A DNA stretch of 64,000 nucleotides, from NCBI GenBank assembly GCA_030549775.1, contig CM060171.1, forward strand, positions 2,906,001-2,970,000, given 5' to 3'. The position numbers and the translations under genes were made by a program. Positions 48,112 to 60,856 of this stretch are shown piece after piece. Every line of letters begins with the position of its first letter. Within the stretch, counting starts at the first letter, position 1. Source of the DNA: Tamarix chinensis (Eukaryota > Streptophyta > Magnoliopsida > Caryophyllales > Tamaricaceae). The notes below the pieces were generated by a model. The model was given only the letters and a program-made list of their open reading frames with translations. It did not search any database and was not told where the DNA came from.

Positions 48112-51100
48112 ATGGCGACATCCATGGGTCCTCCTTCTCCTCGAGTCGACACCACTTCAATTTCAGGTTCCACGTCTGAGGATGATGCACCGTCCTCCGC
48201 ATCTCAACTCCAATCGCATTCCGAAGCACCATCCCTAGCTTCTCTCTGTACCGAAGGTACAAACATGAAAATGCCAATGGGTCCACCACCTGGCAGAAAC
48301 CCTAACCCCTTGGAACCCGACTCTGCCTCGTCGCAGATCACCACCTCCACCGACGAAATACGGGAGATGGATTTGATTCATCTTACTTCCACCGAGACTC
48401 CGCTGGAGGGCAGCAACAATGGCGCGGCTGCAGCAACAACTGACTGGAGTCAACAGCCACAGACGCAGAATATCGTAGTTCCATACACAATTCCTCCATG
48501 GAGTGAAGCTCCTTCTCATCCTTTTTCCTTGGAAGTTATCAAAGATGGTGCTGTTATTGATCAGCTCGACGTGTAAGTCCTATTACACTGCTATGAATGT
48601 TTAACGAATTTTGGTGTTAATCTTTATTCGGCTTTAGTTTGCGTTTAGTCTAGGTAATAAAGCATTTGATATGGTTTTTGACGTTTCTTCGTTTTTGTGT
48701 TCGTTGATTTAACTGATGCAGAACTGAAAAGGGGGCTTATATGTTTGGTCGAGTTGATCTTTGCGATTTTGTTCTTGAGCATCCAACAATTTCTCGGTTT
48801 CATGCTGGTATGACTCTTTCATTTCGAATATGTGAATATTCAATTGTTATGGATTTAAAGTGATTTACTAGCACTGATCCTTTGGTGTCACGATATATCA
48901 GAGTTTAGAGCCCATAATTCTTTATTTTTTTTATTGAAGTTGACGAGTTCTCTCTTAAGTAACATATTATTTAAAAAAAGGACTAATTATTCGGTTCTTG
49001 GAAAATTTCGAAAGTGCAGAGTTTAGTCAGTTATTCTCGACAGATTTATGAAGTTGTGATTCTTGCATGCAAAGATGCGTCTTGCTGATGTTTTATTTTG
49101 TGCCCCCTACTGACCTACTCCCCGCACAAATGTGGTCAGATTCCTTAGCTTTTTTTTTTTTTTTGTGAATTTCTTTGTATTATAATTAAAGTGAATGGAG
49201 TCAAGAACCACCATTCAAGAGTTGGTACAGAACGAAACAAAGTTTGCGTTGTATGTATTTTACAGGATAAGTTATGGAGGCTTTGTACAGGTACAAAACC
49301 ATAAATGTGGTAAATCCTGATTGTTGGAATAGTGTCTTATGAGTGATAACTCTGTCTTTTCTATGCAAGTGCAGAAATTAGGCATAAATGATTTTGTGAT
49401 CTTATTTATGAATGATGTTCCATGTATTATCTGTTGATACTTATTGGCTGCAGCAGTTTACAGATATATAGCCTTTCATCTGTTTCAATTCTGTGTTCTG
49501 GAGAAACATGGTCCATTGGTCAATGTATTAACATTCCTCATCTTGTTTACTCTTTGCTAGTGCTCCAGTTTAAGGGAAATGGAGATGTCTATCTGTATGA
49601 TATTGGAAGTACTCATGGAACTTTCATTAACAAAAAAGAGGTATCTGTTAATTCTTGATTCTATCAATTTGCTCCGATAAAACAGTCTAGTAATTGGTTG
49701 GGCAGTTTTATGAACATGGAACTTAATGCTATCTATGACATAATATCAAGTCTCACCTTTATATTGTGATATTATTGTCCGATTTTTTTTTTTTTTTCCT
49801 TATCCATTTTTTGTTTCAATCTTTGCTACTATATTATACAGCTCTTGGATGCGCTATTTGTGATGCAAGTAGACACTTTACTGTCTTGTTGCAAATTTAT
49901 AGGTGAAGAAGAAAGTTTATGTGGAGTTACATGTGGGGGATGTTATTCGTTTTGGCCAGTAAGTTGAATTAACCCCCTTGGTGTGCTTGCTAGTTGATTC
50001 GGTTCTTTTAATCTCTCCTAGGCAAAAGAAAAAAAGAATGCATTTGTAATTGTATTATCTTTCATGCAGTTCATCAAGGTTGTATATAGTTCAAGGTCCA
50101 GCTGAGTTGATGCCTCCAGTGAGTTTCTTTGTCTCCTTTATTTTCATTTGATATTTTGATTCTTCGGTCTTTCCCCTTCTCAGTACCCAAGTAAATGCTA
50201 TGCAGTCCAACTTGTATCAATTGATGAAGATTTTTAGGCCATTTGTTGGGTAGGATTCTAGCCTAGAGTAAATTAGATAAACTGCATGCTCATTTAGAAA
50301 AATGTCTGAGCCGTCACGTGATCTTCTATGAGGATAAACAAAGATTAACTTTGGCATGCTGGGGTTGAAACATACAATTAAATAGCAGTACCGCTTTTTA
50401 GCGGTTTTAGGGTTGGCTGTGATGTGAAATTACCAATATGCTACGGTTTTAAAATTTCACATTTATCGGCCGATAAATCGCCGGTAAATTGGTATTGCTG
50501 ACAAATCGGGATAAATCGCCGATAAATCCGTGTGTGTATTCTTAAATCTACTGAAAAAAGCATGCATGATAATTTTTTTTATTCATTTACTATATATATC
50601 TTGGACCAAGTTATTATTGAATTATAATAAAGTATTACTATTTATTATCTTCACAATTATTATTAAATAACATGTCTCTTTTCATTCTAAGGTAAATTTA
50701 GGGTTATTAGGAAAATTTAACATATAATAACTCACTTTAATACTTCTAATTTAATATAAAACACTAGTTTATTGAATATTTATATTCAAATAATCAATAA
50801 ATAATAATTAGAGTATATGGTGAAATAACAATAAAAGTTCACGTCGGGACGACCGCGACACATAATTTATCGTTCGCGACGCTCTGATACCGTGCCACCG
50901 TGACCGCAATTTAATTGCCCGGGTTGAAATTAATTTCTATATTAGATATTTGTATATAACCAATCATATTAATGCATAATTTTCCACTGTTAAATCTGTT
51001 CTTTGTGGTGTTACATTTACCTGAAAATGCAGTGGCAAACTAACATATGGGAGAGATATATCTGCGTCTTTATCCCTCTTTTCAAGTGATCAGCTGCTTA

Positions 51101-54100
51101 TCATTTTGTTTGTAGGAAAAGGATATGAAGCATCACAGAAGTGCTAAGCTCACGCAAGAAATGCAAGATAGGGAAGCTTCACTTCGTAGAGCAAGAGAAA
51201 ATGCAGCCCTTGCAGATGGTATTTCGTGGGGTATGGGAGAGGATGCTATTGAGGAAGATGAGGTTTGTCAAGTAGTTTATGTGTTCTATCAAGTATCAAC
51301 CATATAAAAACCTATATAACAGTAACAGATGCATTAAAAGAAATCATTGATGTGCAAAATTAGTTGCCTCATATAATTAATGCTATATATATATGTATGT
51401 ATGTATTATGTTCTCTATGAGATATATGATGTATCAAATCAGACTTTTGTTGTTATATTTGTTCCTTGTGGAAACGTGTATGTCATCACCTGAATCTGAT
51501 GATATTCTCTTTCAGGCACCAGCTCAAAAGTTATTATTATTATTATTTTCCTTTTGGCGGTATTCTGGTGAAAGAGCCTTACAATTGTAAATTTTGTTCT
51601 TCTGATAAAAATTTGGATTTATAGGATGATAGCGAGGAGATTACATGGCAAACCTACAAAGGTGAACTCACAGAAAAACAGGAGAAAACCCGGAGTAAAG
51701 TTTTGAAAAGAATGGAGAAGGTATGTGCTTTTTTCAGTTCTGTACTATTGTTATTTTATATTTCCACATAGAATTTGTTGATATTGAACTCTCTGTTAGC
51801 ATGATATTGCTATTTTAGTAGGTAGCTCTTCCTATTGCTATTGTTTATCTTTGTTGAAGTTGAAACTCAAGAAGTGGAATGTTAGTAGTTTGGAAGAAGA
51901 TGAAGACATTTTTTCCCCCTAACTAGCAGTCTTTCTGTGCAGATTGCTCACATGAAGAAAGAAATTGATGCAATTCGTGTCAAAGATATTGCCCAAGGAG
52001 GGTTGACACAGGGTCAACAAACACAGATTGCCAGGAATGAGCAAAGGATATCGCAGGTTTGAATTCAGTGCAACTACTACTACTTCTACTACTACTATTA
52101 TGGCTTAATAACTATGGTTTTAAGGTCTGAACAAGCTTATCAAAGCTGAACAGTGGGTGCATATCCCTGCCCTTTATTGATTTATTTCTAATATCTGTCC
52201 TCTTTTTTTTTTTTTTCTTTTCATTTCCGTAATTAATCTAAAGATACTGGAGGAACTTGAGAGCCTCGAAGAAACTCTGAATGATAGTATTCAAGAGAGT
52301 GTTGGTGCCCGTGCTGGCAAGTTTCCTCGTGGTAAGAGAAGAGAAGCACCTGAAGAAGATGATCTTCCAAGGTACTTACTGGTCACAATTTCTGAAATCT
52401 GTAATGAAAGCAAAATTAAAATGTGATAAACCCTTGGTAAGGTTCACTTATGCTAGACGTGGAAAGGCCAGGGCTGGAGGTACTGGAGATGGCCTGGCTT
52501 GGACTTAAGCTTATGCTTCTGGGGTATTTTGTATATTTCATATGCTGCTAGGGTATTTTATTTGGGCTTGTTATTAGCTAAGTCAGTTAGAGGTTGTTAT
52601 GTGTTGCTGTGCTGTTAGGCTGTTAGGGAATGATCATTGGATAAATGGGATAGGGGACATATTGGGGGGGTGGGGTTGAAAGAGTGGGAGGGACCAGGTC
52701 CTCAAATGCATCTCAGCCGAATTCTCTTTTCTGATAATATACAACGCTGTCACCTTCTCATCTCCACCGTGTGCCCTTGTGTGCTAGTATTTACTGAATT
52801 TATCTACTGTAGCTGACACTGTTCTTATCAAGAGTGGTATCAGAGCAGTGATGACTGGGAGGGAAAATGAAGCAGAAGGAAGTGAAGGCACTAGAAGAGA
52901 AATTAGGATTTATTCAGGAGGAATGGAAGCGGGAGGTGGAGGCAGTGCGTTGATACACATAGAATAGATAGGATTATCGGAGAACTAGTTGGGAAATTGG
53001 AAGAGCTTATCAAACAGATGGGGCTTGGTTCATCGTTGGTGGGGAATGTGAAAGAGAACTCAGGAAAGGGAGACAGGGAGTAGGCATGATACCACCAGAG
53101 GCCAGGTTTGATGCACGTGAGTCAGAGGTAGAGCACATGGGGGATTTTCGCACCACTTTACAACTGGAGCTTCCAATCTTCAATGGAAATGATCCCAATG
53201 GTTGGATTTTTAGGGCTGAATGCTACTTCAATCTGAATCACTTGACATAGGAGGAGAAGCTTGAGGTGACGGTGGTGGTTATGGAGGGTTGTGCTCTATC
53301 TTGGTTCAAGTATTAAGAAGAAAGCCAAAAATTCACTTCTTGGTATGAATTTAAGGAAGCGTCGACTCACAAATTCCAGGCAAAATGGGAAGGGACAGTA
53401 TGCAAACTTTAAACAGGATGCCTCGATAGATGAGTACTTGGAGAAGTTCGAAGCAATTGCTGCATCACTCTTGAATGGTCAAATTTCTGACCGGGGAAAT
53501 TTTGGAGAGTACATTTTTGAATGGTCTTAAGCTTGCGATTCAGGTGGAGGTTCGACTAATGAAACCTAGTAACCTCGCAGAGATGATGGAGGCTGCCCAG
53601 CTAATAGAGGAATTGGGTTCTTCAAGTGGATCTGGGAGGATCAGTATGGTTAAGTTCTCAAACACCAAGGCTAATAACTCGGGCCCAAAATTCACAGGCC
53701 CCTATCACCTGATGCTGATGGCCAACTCAAACCAAGGGACTTTGAAATTTGCTGATAGCTACATCATAGTTCCAACTGGAAATATCAGCAACGATGCTGA
53801 AGGGAACTCCATCGGCTGGGGGGCATCAGGGTTCTAGTGACTCACCAACACTGAGTACCAGCAAAGGAAATATAGGGGTTTGTATTTTTACTTTGATGAG
53901 AAATTCACGCGGGGGCTCGAGTGTAAAAATTAACTACTGCAGGTGCTATTATTGGATGATTCATGTCCTTTGAAGGAAATTGAAGGTGAGCTGACGAACC
54001 TGAAAAAGAGGAACAAAATTGAGGGGAAGGTCGAGTTATCTATGAACTTGGTAGTGGGTATGAAGCTTAAGGGGGAGATGAAGGGCGCGTCGGTGGCGGT

Positions 54101-57100
54101 GCTCGTTGATAGCGGTGCCACCCATAATTTCGTAGCTTTGGATGTGGGTTGCAGTTCAAGCCAAGGGAATTTGTAAGTTATTAATTCTTTCCTTGCAAGA
54201 ATTAGAAATATGTGAGGACTTCTTGCCTCTTGAATTGGGTAGTGCTGATGTTATTTTGGGAATGCAATGGCTGAAGAAGCTTGGGATGATGCATATAGAT
54301 TGAAAGACTTCGGTTATGAAATTTGTGTTGGGGCAATGAACGGTTGAGTTGAAAGGGGAGCTGGGGTCGTGCAAAACCCAAATTTCACCAAGGGCAATGA
54401 TGAAGGCCATTCGAAGAGAGTGAATGGGTGTCCTGTTGGAATGCAATGCCTTGGAGGTAAGGGAGGATGGAAACTGTGGAACACGTACGGTGGTCGGGCT
54501 GCACAACAGGTGTTAGAATGATATCAGGATGTGTTGTGCGCTCTGATAAGCCTTCCACCACAACGGGTCTTGGAACACTGAGTTGAATTAAAGTAGGGCC
54601 AACCACCAATGAGCATTAGGCCTTACAGGTATACCCAAGCTCAAAAGGATGAAATAGAGAGGATGGTGCAGGAAAGGTATCATTCAGCCCAGTCACGATC
54701 CCTTCTCTAGTCCAACACTATTGGTATGCAGGAAAGATGGGAGTCGGATATTTTGCATTGATTATCGTGCCCTGAGTAGAGATGCCGGTTCAGAAAAATT
54801 TCCAAACCGGTAATTAAAGAGTTGTTGGATGAACTCCATGGTGCAAGGGTTTTTTCTAATGTGGACTAAAAATCTGGGTACCACTAGATTAGAGCACAAC
54901 CGGAAGATGTGCCTAAGACAACATTTAGGACCTATGAGGGACATTATGAGTTTCTCGTAGTGCCATTTGGGCTAATGAATGCACCGACATTTTAGGCATT
55001 GATGAATGTCCATGTTGGGGCTTATTTGAGGAAATTCGTGCTAGTATTCTTCGATGACATCTAGGTATACAGTCCTTGTATGGAGGAGCATGTGAAACAT
55101 CTGGGATTATTATTCGAGCTGTTGTGTGCCCATTTGTTGTTTGTTAACAGGAACAAGTGCTTATTTGGCCAAGAAGAGTTAAAATATCTTGGACACATTA
55201 TCTTAGCGGTAGGTGTCTCAGCAGACCCATCCAAGATCAAGGCGATGGTAGACTGGCCAATGCCTAAAAAAAGCTAGTTTCCAGCAGTCATGGGATATTA
55301 CCAGAAGTTTGTATACTGGTATGGGCATATAGCTTCGCCGTTGACTGCCCAGCTTAAAAAAGCTAGTTTCAGGTGGACAGACGAAGGTCAAGGAGCATTT
55401 GAAGAGCTCAGGCAGGCCTTGTACCAGTCCTTGCCTTGCTGGATTTCCAGCAGCGGTTTGTGGTAGAAACCAATGCTTTGAGGCCAATTGCTTACTACAA
55501 TGTATTAGGTCCTTAAGCTCGAATGAAATTTGTGTATGAGAGAGAGTTGATGGCTGTAGTGTTGGCACTTGGCAGTGAAAAAATGGTGACCTTACTTGCT
55601 GGGAATTTTTTTTTTGTGAGCTCAGATCAAAAAATTATAAAACTTATGCTAAACCAGAGTCATCTCAGAGAAGCATCAGCATTGGGTCTTAGTTATGGAG
55701 GTACAATTTTGATATAGAATACTGACCAGGTTGTAAGAATAAGGCAGACGGTGCATTATCTAGGCGTGATGGGGAGGTTGGTTTGGCAACATTAACAGCA
55801 GCTTAGTTCGCAATTGGCAGGCACTAAAAGAAGTGGATGCTGACCCAGATCTCAGACCTATTAAGCAGGCCCTACTTTCATCCCCTGAAGCTGTGGCAGA
55901 TTATAGTTGTACAAGGGGCAGTCAGTGTTTCCTCAAAATTCTGTGTTCATTCCTCCTGTACTGGCTGAGTATCATGGGGGACAGATTGGTGGACATTCTG
56001 GGGTGCTGAAGACTTATATCATATGAGATTGGCCAGAGAAGTGTATTGGGTTGGAATGCGCTGTAAGGTCCAAGATTATGTTGCAGCTTGTGCTATTTGT
56101 CAGCAGAACAAGACTCAAGCTTTATCCCCAGCTGGCCTTCCACAACCATTGCCTGTACCAGAGCGTGTTTGGGATGATGTATCAATGGACCTTCATTGAA
56201 GGGTTGCCGAAGTGAGAAGGGTACGATTTTCCAATGGTGGTGGTGGATTTTCTAATGAAGTATGCTCATTTTGTGCCACTTCAACACCCATTTTCAGCCC
56301 CTGATGTTGTTGTTGTTTCTATTAAAGAGGTGGTTTGCTTACATGGTATTCCAAGGTCCATTGTTTCTAATTGAGACAAGGTTTTCTTGAGCCTTATTTG
56401 GAAAGTGATTTTTAGGCTGCACAACACAACATTAAGGTACAATACCACATCTGACCCTCAGATGGTGAATCAAAGGTGGTCAACCGTTATTTGGAAACTT
56501 ACTTGATGTCTTTCATCGGAGGGAAGCCCAAACATTAGATGCGTTGGTTGCCTTGGGGTGGAATATTGGTGTAACACATCACACCACATAGCTGTGGGCA
56601 CCACACCATTCTTTGCTCTTTGTGGCTGTCACCTAAGGTTGTTAGAATCGAAATTGATTTGGAGACTCAGGATCAAATCGTAAAAATGTGGATCGTAAGA
56701 TTGTAATATCCTACAAAAACCATAAAATTATAAAACTTGTATAGTGATATGCTATAAAATAAGATATTTTAAGTTCAAAGAACATAAAAATTACACTCTT
56801 AAGCTTTCATGTAGTTATTGATCGAGTTGTAGTAATTTACAAGTGGCATAAATTATTGAAGTCATTTTACATATTAGGATCTATGTTGAGTCAAGAACAT
56901 CGGAAATAAATTGTCAAATGAAAAGTGAAAATTACTATGATATTATGGATAGAGGTAGTACTATAAAACTCATTGTATGCTAAATAAACAATTTTGTTAG
57001 TCCTAAGAAAAACACGTAAAACATGAAGAAAATGGAGGCAATAATGAGAGGAAAATATTTTATATCATTTAAGAGAATAAACCCCCAAAAAATTATTTTG

Positions 57101-60100
57101 ACTTTTAAAACTTTGACAAATCAAGTTAAAAAATAAAAGAAAGAAGTTTTGACTATATACCCATATGTTAAGTTACTATATGAACCGTGTGTTCACCATA
57201 AACTAAAACTTGTTTGCATTATGAAACTAATATGACCATAAAAATATAAGAAAGAAAAATTTTAAGTAATAATATTCTGAAGTTTAATATATTCATTTTA
57301 TCATTAAGATGGAAATTACATTATTTTTCAATATTTTATTTCAACAATTGATTTCATTATCTCAATGGTATCTTAGCCATATTTTATTTGCTTCAGCTTA
57401 TTTTAAAGGCGTATTGCAAAATAATATATGGTCGAAAATTAGAAGATTAAGGAAGAAATATATATGGAATAAGAGGGGAAATAAATTTAGAGAAATTGAT
57501 AAAAATCATAGTTATTATGTAAAATTTAAATAGGAATGTAAGTTTCTATTACTATTTAACCGCTTTTTTACCACAGGATAGTAAGATTCTCTAACGATTT
57601 AACTACTTTAATATTCTACCTAGGATTGTGGATCGTTTTGTGATTTTTGGATCGTAGGATTAAATGGAGATTTTAATGACTATGCTGCCATCCACCCCCA
57701 CCAAGCAGTTATGCCTTGGATGGCTCCCCTTTCGCTGCTGTCAATCGAGATTTGAGGAATAGAGATGCTGCTTTGGAGGACTTGAAGCTGCATTTGGAAA
57801 GCTCTCAGAACTTGATGAAGGCTGTGGCAGTGAGGAAGCGACTAGATGTGACCTTTGAGGTGGGTGATTTGGTGGACGTGAAGTTTAGGCCTTATAGACA
57901 TAGGTTGCTGGCCAGGTGGGTGAATGAGAAGCTCTCTCCAAGGTATTTTAGTCTATAACAGGTTATTGGCTGTGTGGGGAAGATGGCCTGTAAGCTGGAT
58001 CTTCTGGACACAGTGCAAATTCACCGTGTTTCACGTTTCTATGCTGCAGTTGGCAGTAGGGGATGTCCACCAGCTGCAACCTTTTCCAGCAGGTCTCACA
58101 GCAGAGTTGAAGTGGGTGGACCCTGAGAAGGTGCAGGCTGTGTGCTACTTATGGTACCACTGGAGTGCTTGAGGTGTTGCCTTCCTGAATTTGAATTGTC
58201 TTGGGAGGAGTTTGATCTGATTAATACCCAGTTTCCTTCCTTCCACCTTGAGGACAAGGTGAAAGTGTTAGCGGGGGGTATTGATAAACCCTTGGTCAAG
58301 TTCACTTGAGGGGAACAAACGGGTTGGGGGGGGGGGGAGGAATCCGAAGAGTGGGAGGGACCAGGTCCTCAACCCCTTGGGTTGTATCTCAGCCAAATTC
58401 TCTTTGACCTTAGTACAACACCATCACCTTCTCATCTCCTCTGTGTGCTTGTATTAACTGAATTTATCTACTGTAGCTGGCACTGTTCTTATCAAAAGAC
58501 TAACCTGTAAGGACAGAAGGGATGGACAACAGGATGAGTATCATGACACCCGGAGATCTTTTGTAGAAGAGTGGTTTAATGCCTTTTGTAGTGGTATGGA
58601 TGTTAAAACTCTGGCCAGAAAGTATGCCTAGAGTGATTTGATCAAGGCTATATGTGGTTATACTTGCAGAGCAATTGTTGGAAGCTAGGCATTAGGTGTT
58701 GTATCTCAGCCAAATTCTCTTTGCCCTTAGTACAACACCATCACCTTCTCATCTCCTCTGTGTGCTCGTATTTACTGAATTTATCTACTGTAGCTGCACT
58801 GTTCTTATCAAAAGAATAACCTGTAAGGACAAAAGGGATGGACAACAAGATGAGCACCATGACACCCGGAGATCTTGTTGAAAAAAATTATCATCTGTTG
58901 TGCGTTATGGGTAAATGTCGTAGAAGAGTGGTTTAATGCCTTTTGTATTGGTATGGATGTTAAAAATTTGTCCAGAAAGCATGCCTAGAGTGACTTGATC
59001 TAGGCTATGTGTGGTTATACTTGCAGAGCAATTGTTGGAAACTAGGCATTAGGTGTTTGAGCTAATTTGCTCTATATACACGGTGTGGAAGCAGAGTAAT
59101 CATATAATTGGTGCTACCCAAATGGACGTGCGGCTTTTGGGCCTTTTTTTTTTGATTTTTTGTATTTGATATTAGTCTTCCACCCCTAATTTCAGTTAAA
59201 TTCCTAGCTTCTTGTTTGGGCTTTGACTCCCATAATTGTCCTTCCATAAATGGTTATATGAAAGTTATCCTGTGCCAGAAAATATGAGAAGTTCACAACA
59301 AATTCACATTTGTAGACGTTTGAAGGGGCGCACTTCCGTGTTCCATAATTAATGACCTCCATTTTGTCTCACTACCTAATTCTCGTCGAACTCTGTGGAT
59401 TCATTTACTGCAGAACAATACTTTTTCTGGACTTGATGTTTACTTACCAGGATTTGATTCCACAGCGATGATGATGAGTTCTATGATCGGACAAAGAAGT
59501 CATCTGCAACAAAACTGGGTAATAGTCAATCAGTTGAAACAGCTGATACTCTTCTAGATAAGAAAGATACCATCACGAAAGAAATGGAGGAAAAACGGAA
59601 GATGCTTGCAGATGAGAAGAGCAGGATATTGGAATGTAAAGTTGAACCTGAACCCGCAGATGCACTTGATGCTTATATGTCAGGGCTATCAACTCAGCTC
59701 GGTAAGACATTATGTTCTGTTGCTGTATTCCTCACTCAGCATCGACTTTAAAATAGTTTGTTGATCCTCTTATCTAGTTCAAATTGAACCAACTGGCATC
59801 TGATTATGCTTTCTGTTGATATCTGTTCTTCATTTGCAGTGGTTGATAAAACTGCACAGCTTGAGGAGGAGTTATCTACCCTCCAAACTGAATTGGACAG
59901 GATCCTGTACTTGTTGAAGGTTGCAGATCCTACTGGAGAAGCTGCTAGGAAGAGGGAGGCAACAGCACAGGAGCCCAAATCTAAAGAATCTGAACCTCCT
60001 AGTGCTGCTGTTAAAAGTACAAAGAAACCTCTCGTTGTTGATGTTAAGAGTACTAAGAAACCACCAATTGTTGCTGCTAAGAGTATGGAGAAACCGTCAA

Positions 60101-60856
60101 TTGAAGAAAAGGATTCAAAAGGGCTCGAGAAATCATGTAGCCATTTTGGTAACCAAGAGGCACTGGATGTGATTGAAAAAACGCACACTGTGAATGAAGC
60201 TGCTAAGGATGTCAAGGATGCCCCAGAAGGTAAGACCCCTGTGTATACAGCTTTAAAGCCTCAATGGCTTGGGGCTGTGGCAGAGAAGGAGGAGGAAAAC
60301 CGACGAGAATCCCTATTAGGTGCGGATGAAAATGATCAGTTTGTGGATTACAAAGATAGGAAGAAGATTTTGAACAAAGTTGAGAACCCGGGTCTGGAAG
60401 ATGCAGCCCCTGGTCTCATTATTAGGAAGAAGCAGCAGGTTGGGAATACAGATTCCAGTGATACTGAAGGTTCAAAACAGGCAGCTGGAGCTGACACGAT
60501 GGCCATGGATGCTGTGGCATTGTTGTTGAAACATAAACGAGGATACATAGCTGTTGATGATGAAAGAGATGAAAACTTGGAGGGACCAGGCAGTAGGTCA
60601 TCCAAACAAGATAACAAAAAGCCTAAGAAGGTGCTGGGTCCTGAAAAGCCTTCTTTCCTGGAGGAACAATCAGATTATGATTCGTGGATGCCTCCCGATG
60701 GTAGATCTTCGTCCATCTATGCATGATCAGCCCCCACCCAACAAAACCCAAACAGACACTCCGAGAAAAACTCTGGTGCTAATGAACATTCCTCATTCTT
60801 TTGCAGGACAATCAGGTGATGGCAGGACCTCTCTAAATGATCGTTTGGGCTACTGA
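48112..60856 (+). CDS. FHA-domain protein, kanadaptin/SLC4A1AP-like, 12 exons
   Basis: Exons: 48112-48572, 48722-48807, 49561-49640, 49903-49958, 50070-50118, 51116-51262, 51625-51720, 51943-52056, 52244-52371, 59466-59701, 59840-60700, 60807-60856. All have GT-AG borders, and the phases sum to 788 codons including the stop. Residues about 1-140 are Ser/Pro-rich. Residues about 140-245 form an FHA phosphothreonine-binding fold ([21 protein letters not shown]). Charged coiled-coil stretches follow (residues about 250-400 and 490-520), then a Lys/Glu-rich region with three similar KSTKKP-type repeats. The C-terminus [16 protein letters not shown] is the conserved family end and requires the last 106-bp intron. 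The gene is intact despite a MITE in intron 5 and a 5.9-kb retrotransposon in intron 9. Human kanadaptin is nuclear and linked to RNA processing; the plant role is inferred. Confidence 0.92.
50371..50921. mobile_element. hAT MITE in intron 5, deletion derivative of the hAT family at 1-6132
   Basis: It is 551 bp, flanked by a perfect 8-bp duplication GGTTGAAA (50363-50370 and 50922-50929). The left end begins CATACAATTAAATAGCAGT; the right end, complemented, begins CGGGCAATTAAATTGCGGT. The segment with CGCGACACATAATTTATCG (50864-50882) is identical to the hAT element at 6058-6076, and about 220 bp of right-hand sequence can be aligned. It contains no transposase. Confidence 0.88.
52424..52830 (+). 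repeat. Gypsy 5' LTR
   Basis: 407 bp, TGATAA...TTATCA. It contains GAGTGGGAGGGACCAGGTCC and TGAATTTATCTACTGTAGCT, shared with the 3' LTR. Confidence 0.88.
53120..58280 (+). pseudogene. Gypsy gag-pol remnant (Gag, protease, RT, RNase H, integrase)
   Basis: Gag sequence runs from about 53150 ([17 protein letters not shown]) to 53840, with [14 protein letters not shown]. The protease active site D-S-G-A-T-H is at 54108-54125. Reverse transcriptase lies at about 54600-55280, with FFDDI in place of the usual Y-D-D box near 55047 and YLGHII near 55188. The integrase zinc-binding CAICQQNK is near 56091. The integrase C-terminus ([39 protein letters not shown]) continues after the nested element, and the end [16 protein letters not shown] is typical of plant Gypsy polyproteins. 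Many stops and frame changes make it nonfunctional. Confidence 0.9.
56633..57683. mobile_element. 1.05-kb MITE-like element nested in the Gypsy integrase (copy A)
   Basis: The left end CTAAGGTTGTTAGAATC pairs with the right end, whose complement is ATAGTCATTAAAATCTCC. Flanks GCTGTCAC (56625-56632) and GCTGCCAT (57684-57691) agree at 6 of 8 positions. Taking the element and one flank copy out makes the Gypsy frame run on as LCGCHPPPP then SYALDG, which supports the borders. The inside is AT-rich and noncoding. It matches 62337-63383 in inverted orientation. Confidence 0.8.
58282..58494 (+). repeat. Gypsy 3' LTR, internally deleted
   Basis: 213 bp, same ends as the 5' LTR. A run of about 14 G at 58326-58339 marks the place where roughly 200 bp present in the 5' LTR are missing. 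Confidence 0.85.
58381..59058. repeat. ~317-bp tandem duplication across the Gypsy LTR/intron junction
   Basis: GTTGTATCTCAGCC at 58381 recurs at 58698, and both units run through the LTR end (GTTCTTATCA), then intron sequence (TAACCTGTAAGGACA, GAGATCTT, GAAGAGTGGTTTAATGCC) to CTAGGCATTAGGTG. The second unit has an extra ~45 bp near 58876-58920. The duplication therefore postdates the Gypsy insertion. Confidence 0.92.

Larger units (their letters stand above)
52424..58494 (+). mobile_element. Ty3/Gypsy LTR retrotransposon in intron 9, degenerate
   Basis: LTRs of 407 bp (52424-52830) and 213 bp (58282-58494) begin TGATAAACCCTTGGT and end GTTCTTATCA; the 3' copy lacks about 200 bp internally. 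A primer-binding site TGGTATCAGAGC lies at 52835, and a G-rich purine tract AGCGGGGGG lies just before the 3' LTR. The target duplication is not clear (AAATG on the left, AAAGA on the right). The internal order Gag, protease, RT, RNase H, integrase is that of Ty3/Gypsy. The insertion shares the host gene's orientation. Confidence 0.9.
52372..59465 (+). other. Intron 9 of the kanadaptin-like gene (7.1 kb)
   Basis: Donor AAG/GTACTT and acceptor CCACAG flank a 7094-bp intron that has been inflated by a Ty3/Gypsy element (52424-58494), a nested 1.05-kb element and a tandem duplication at 58381-59058. Native intron sequence appears to remain only at 52372-52423 and about 58495-59465. Confidence 0.85.
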
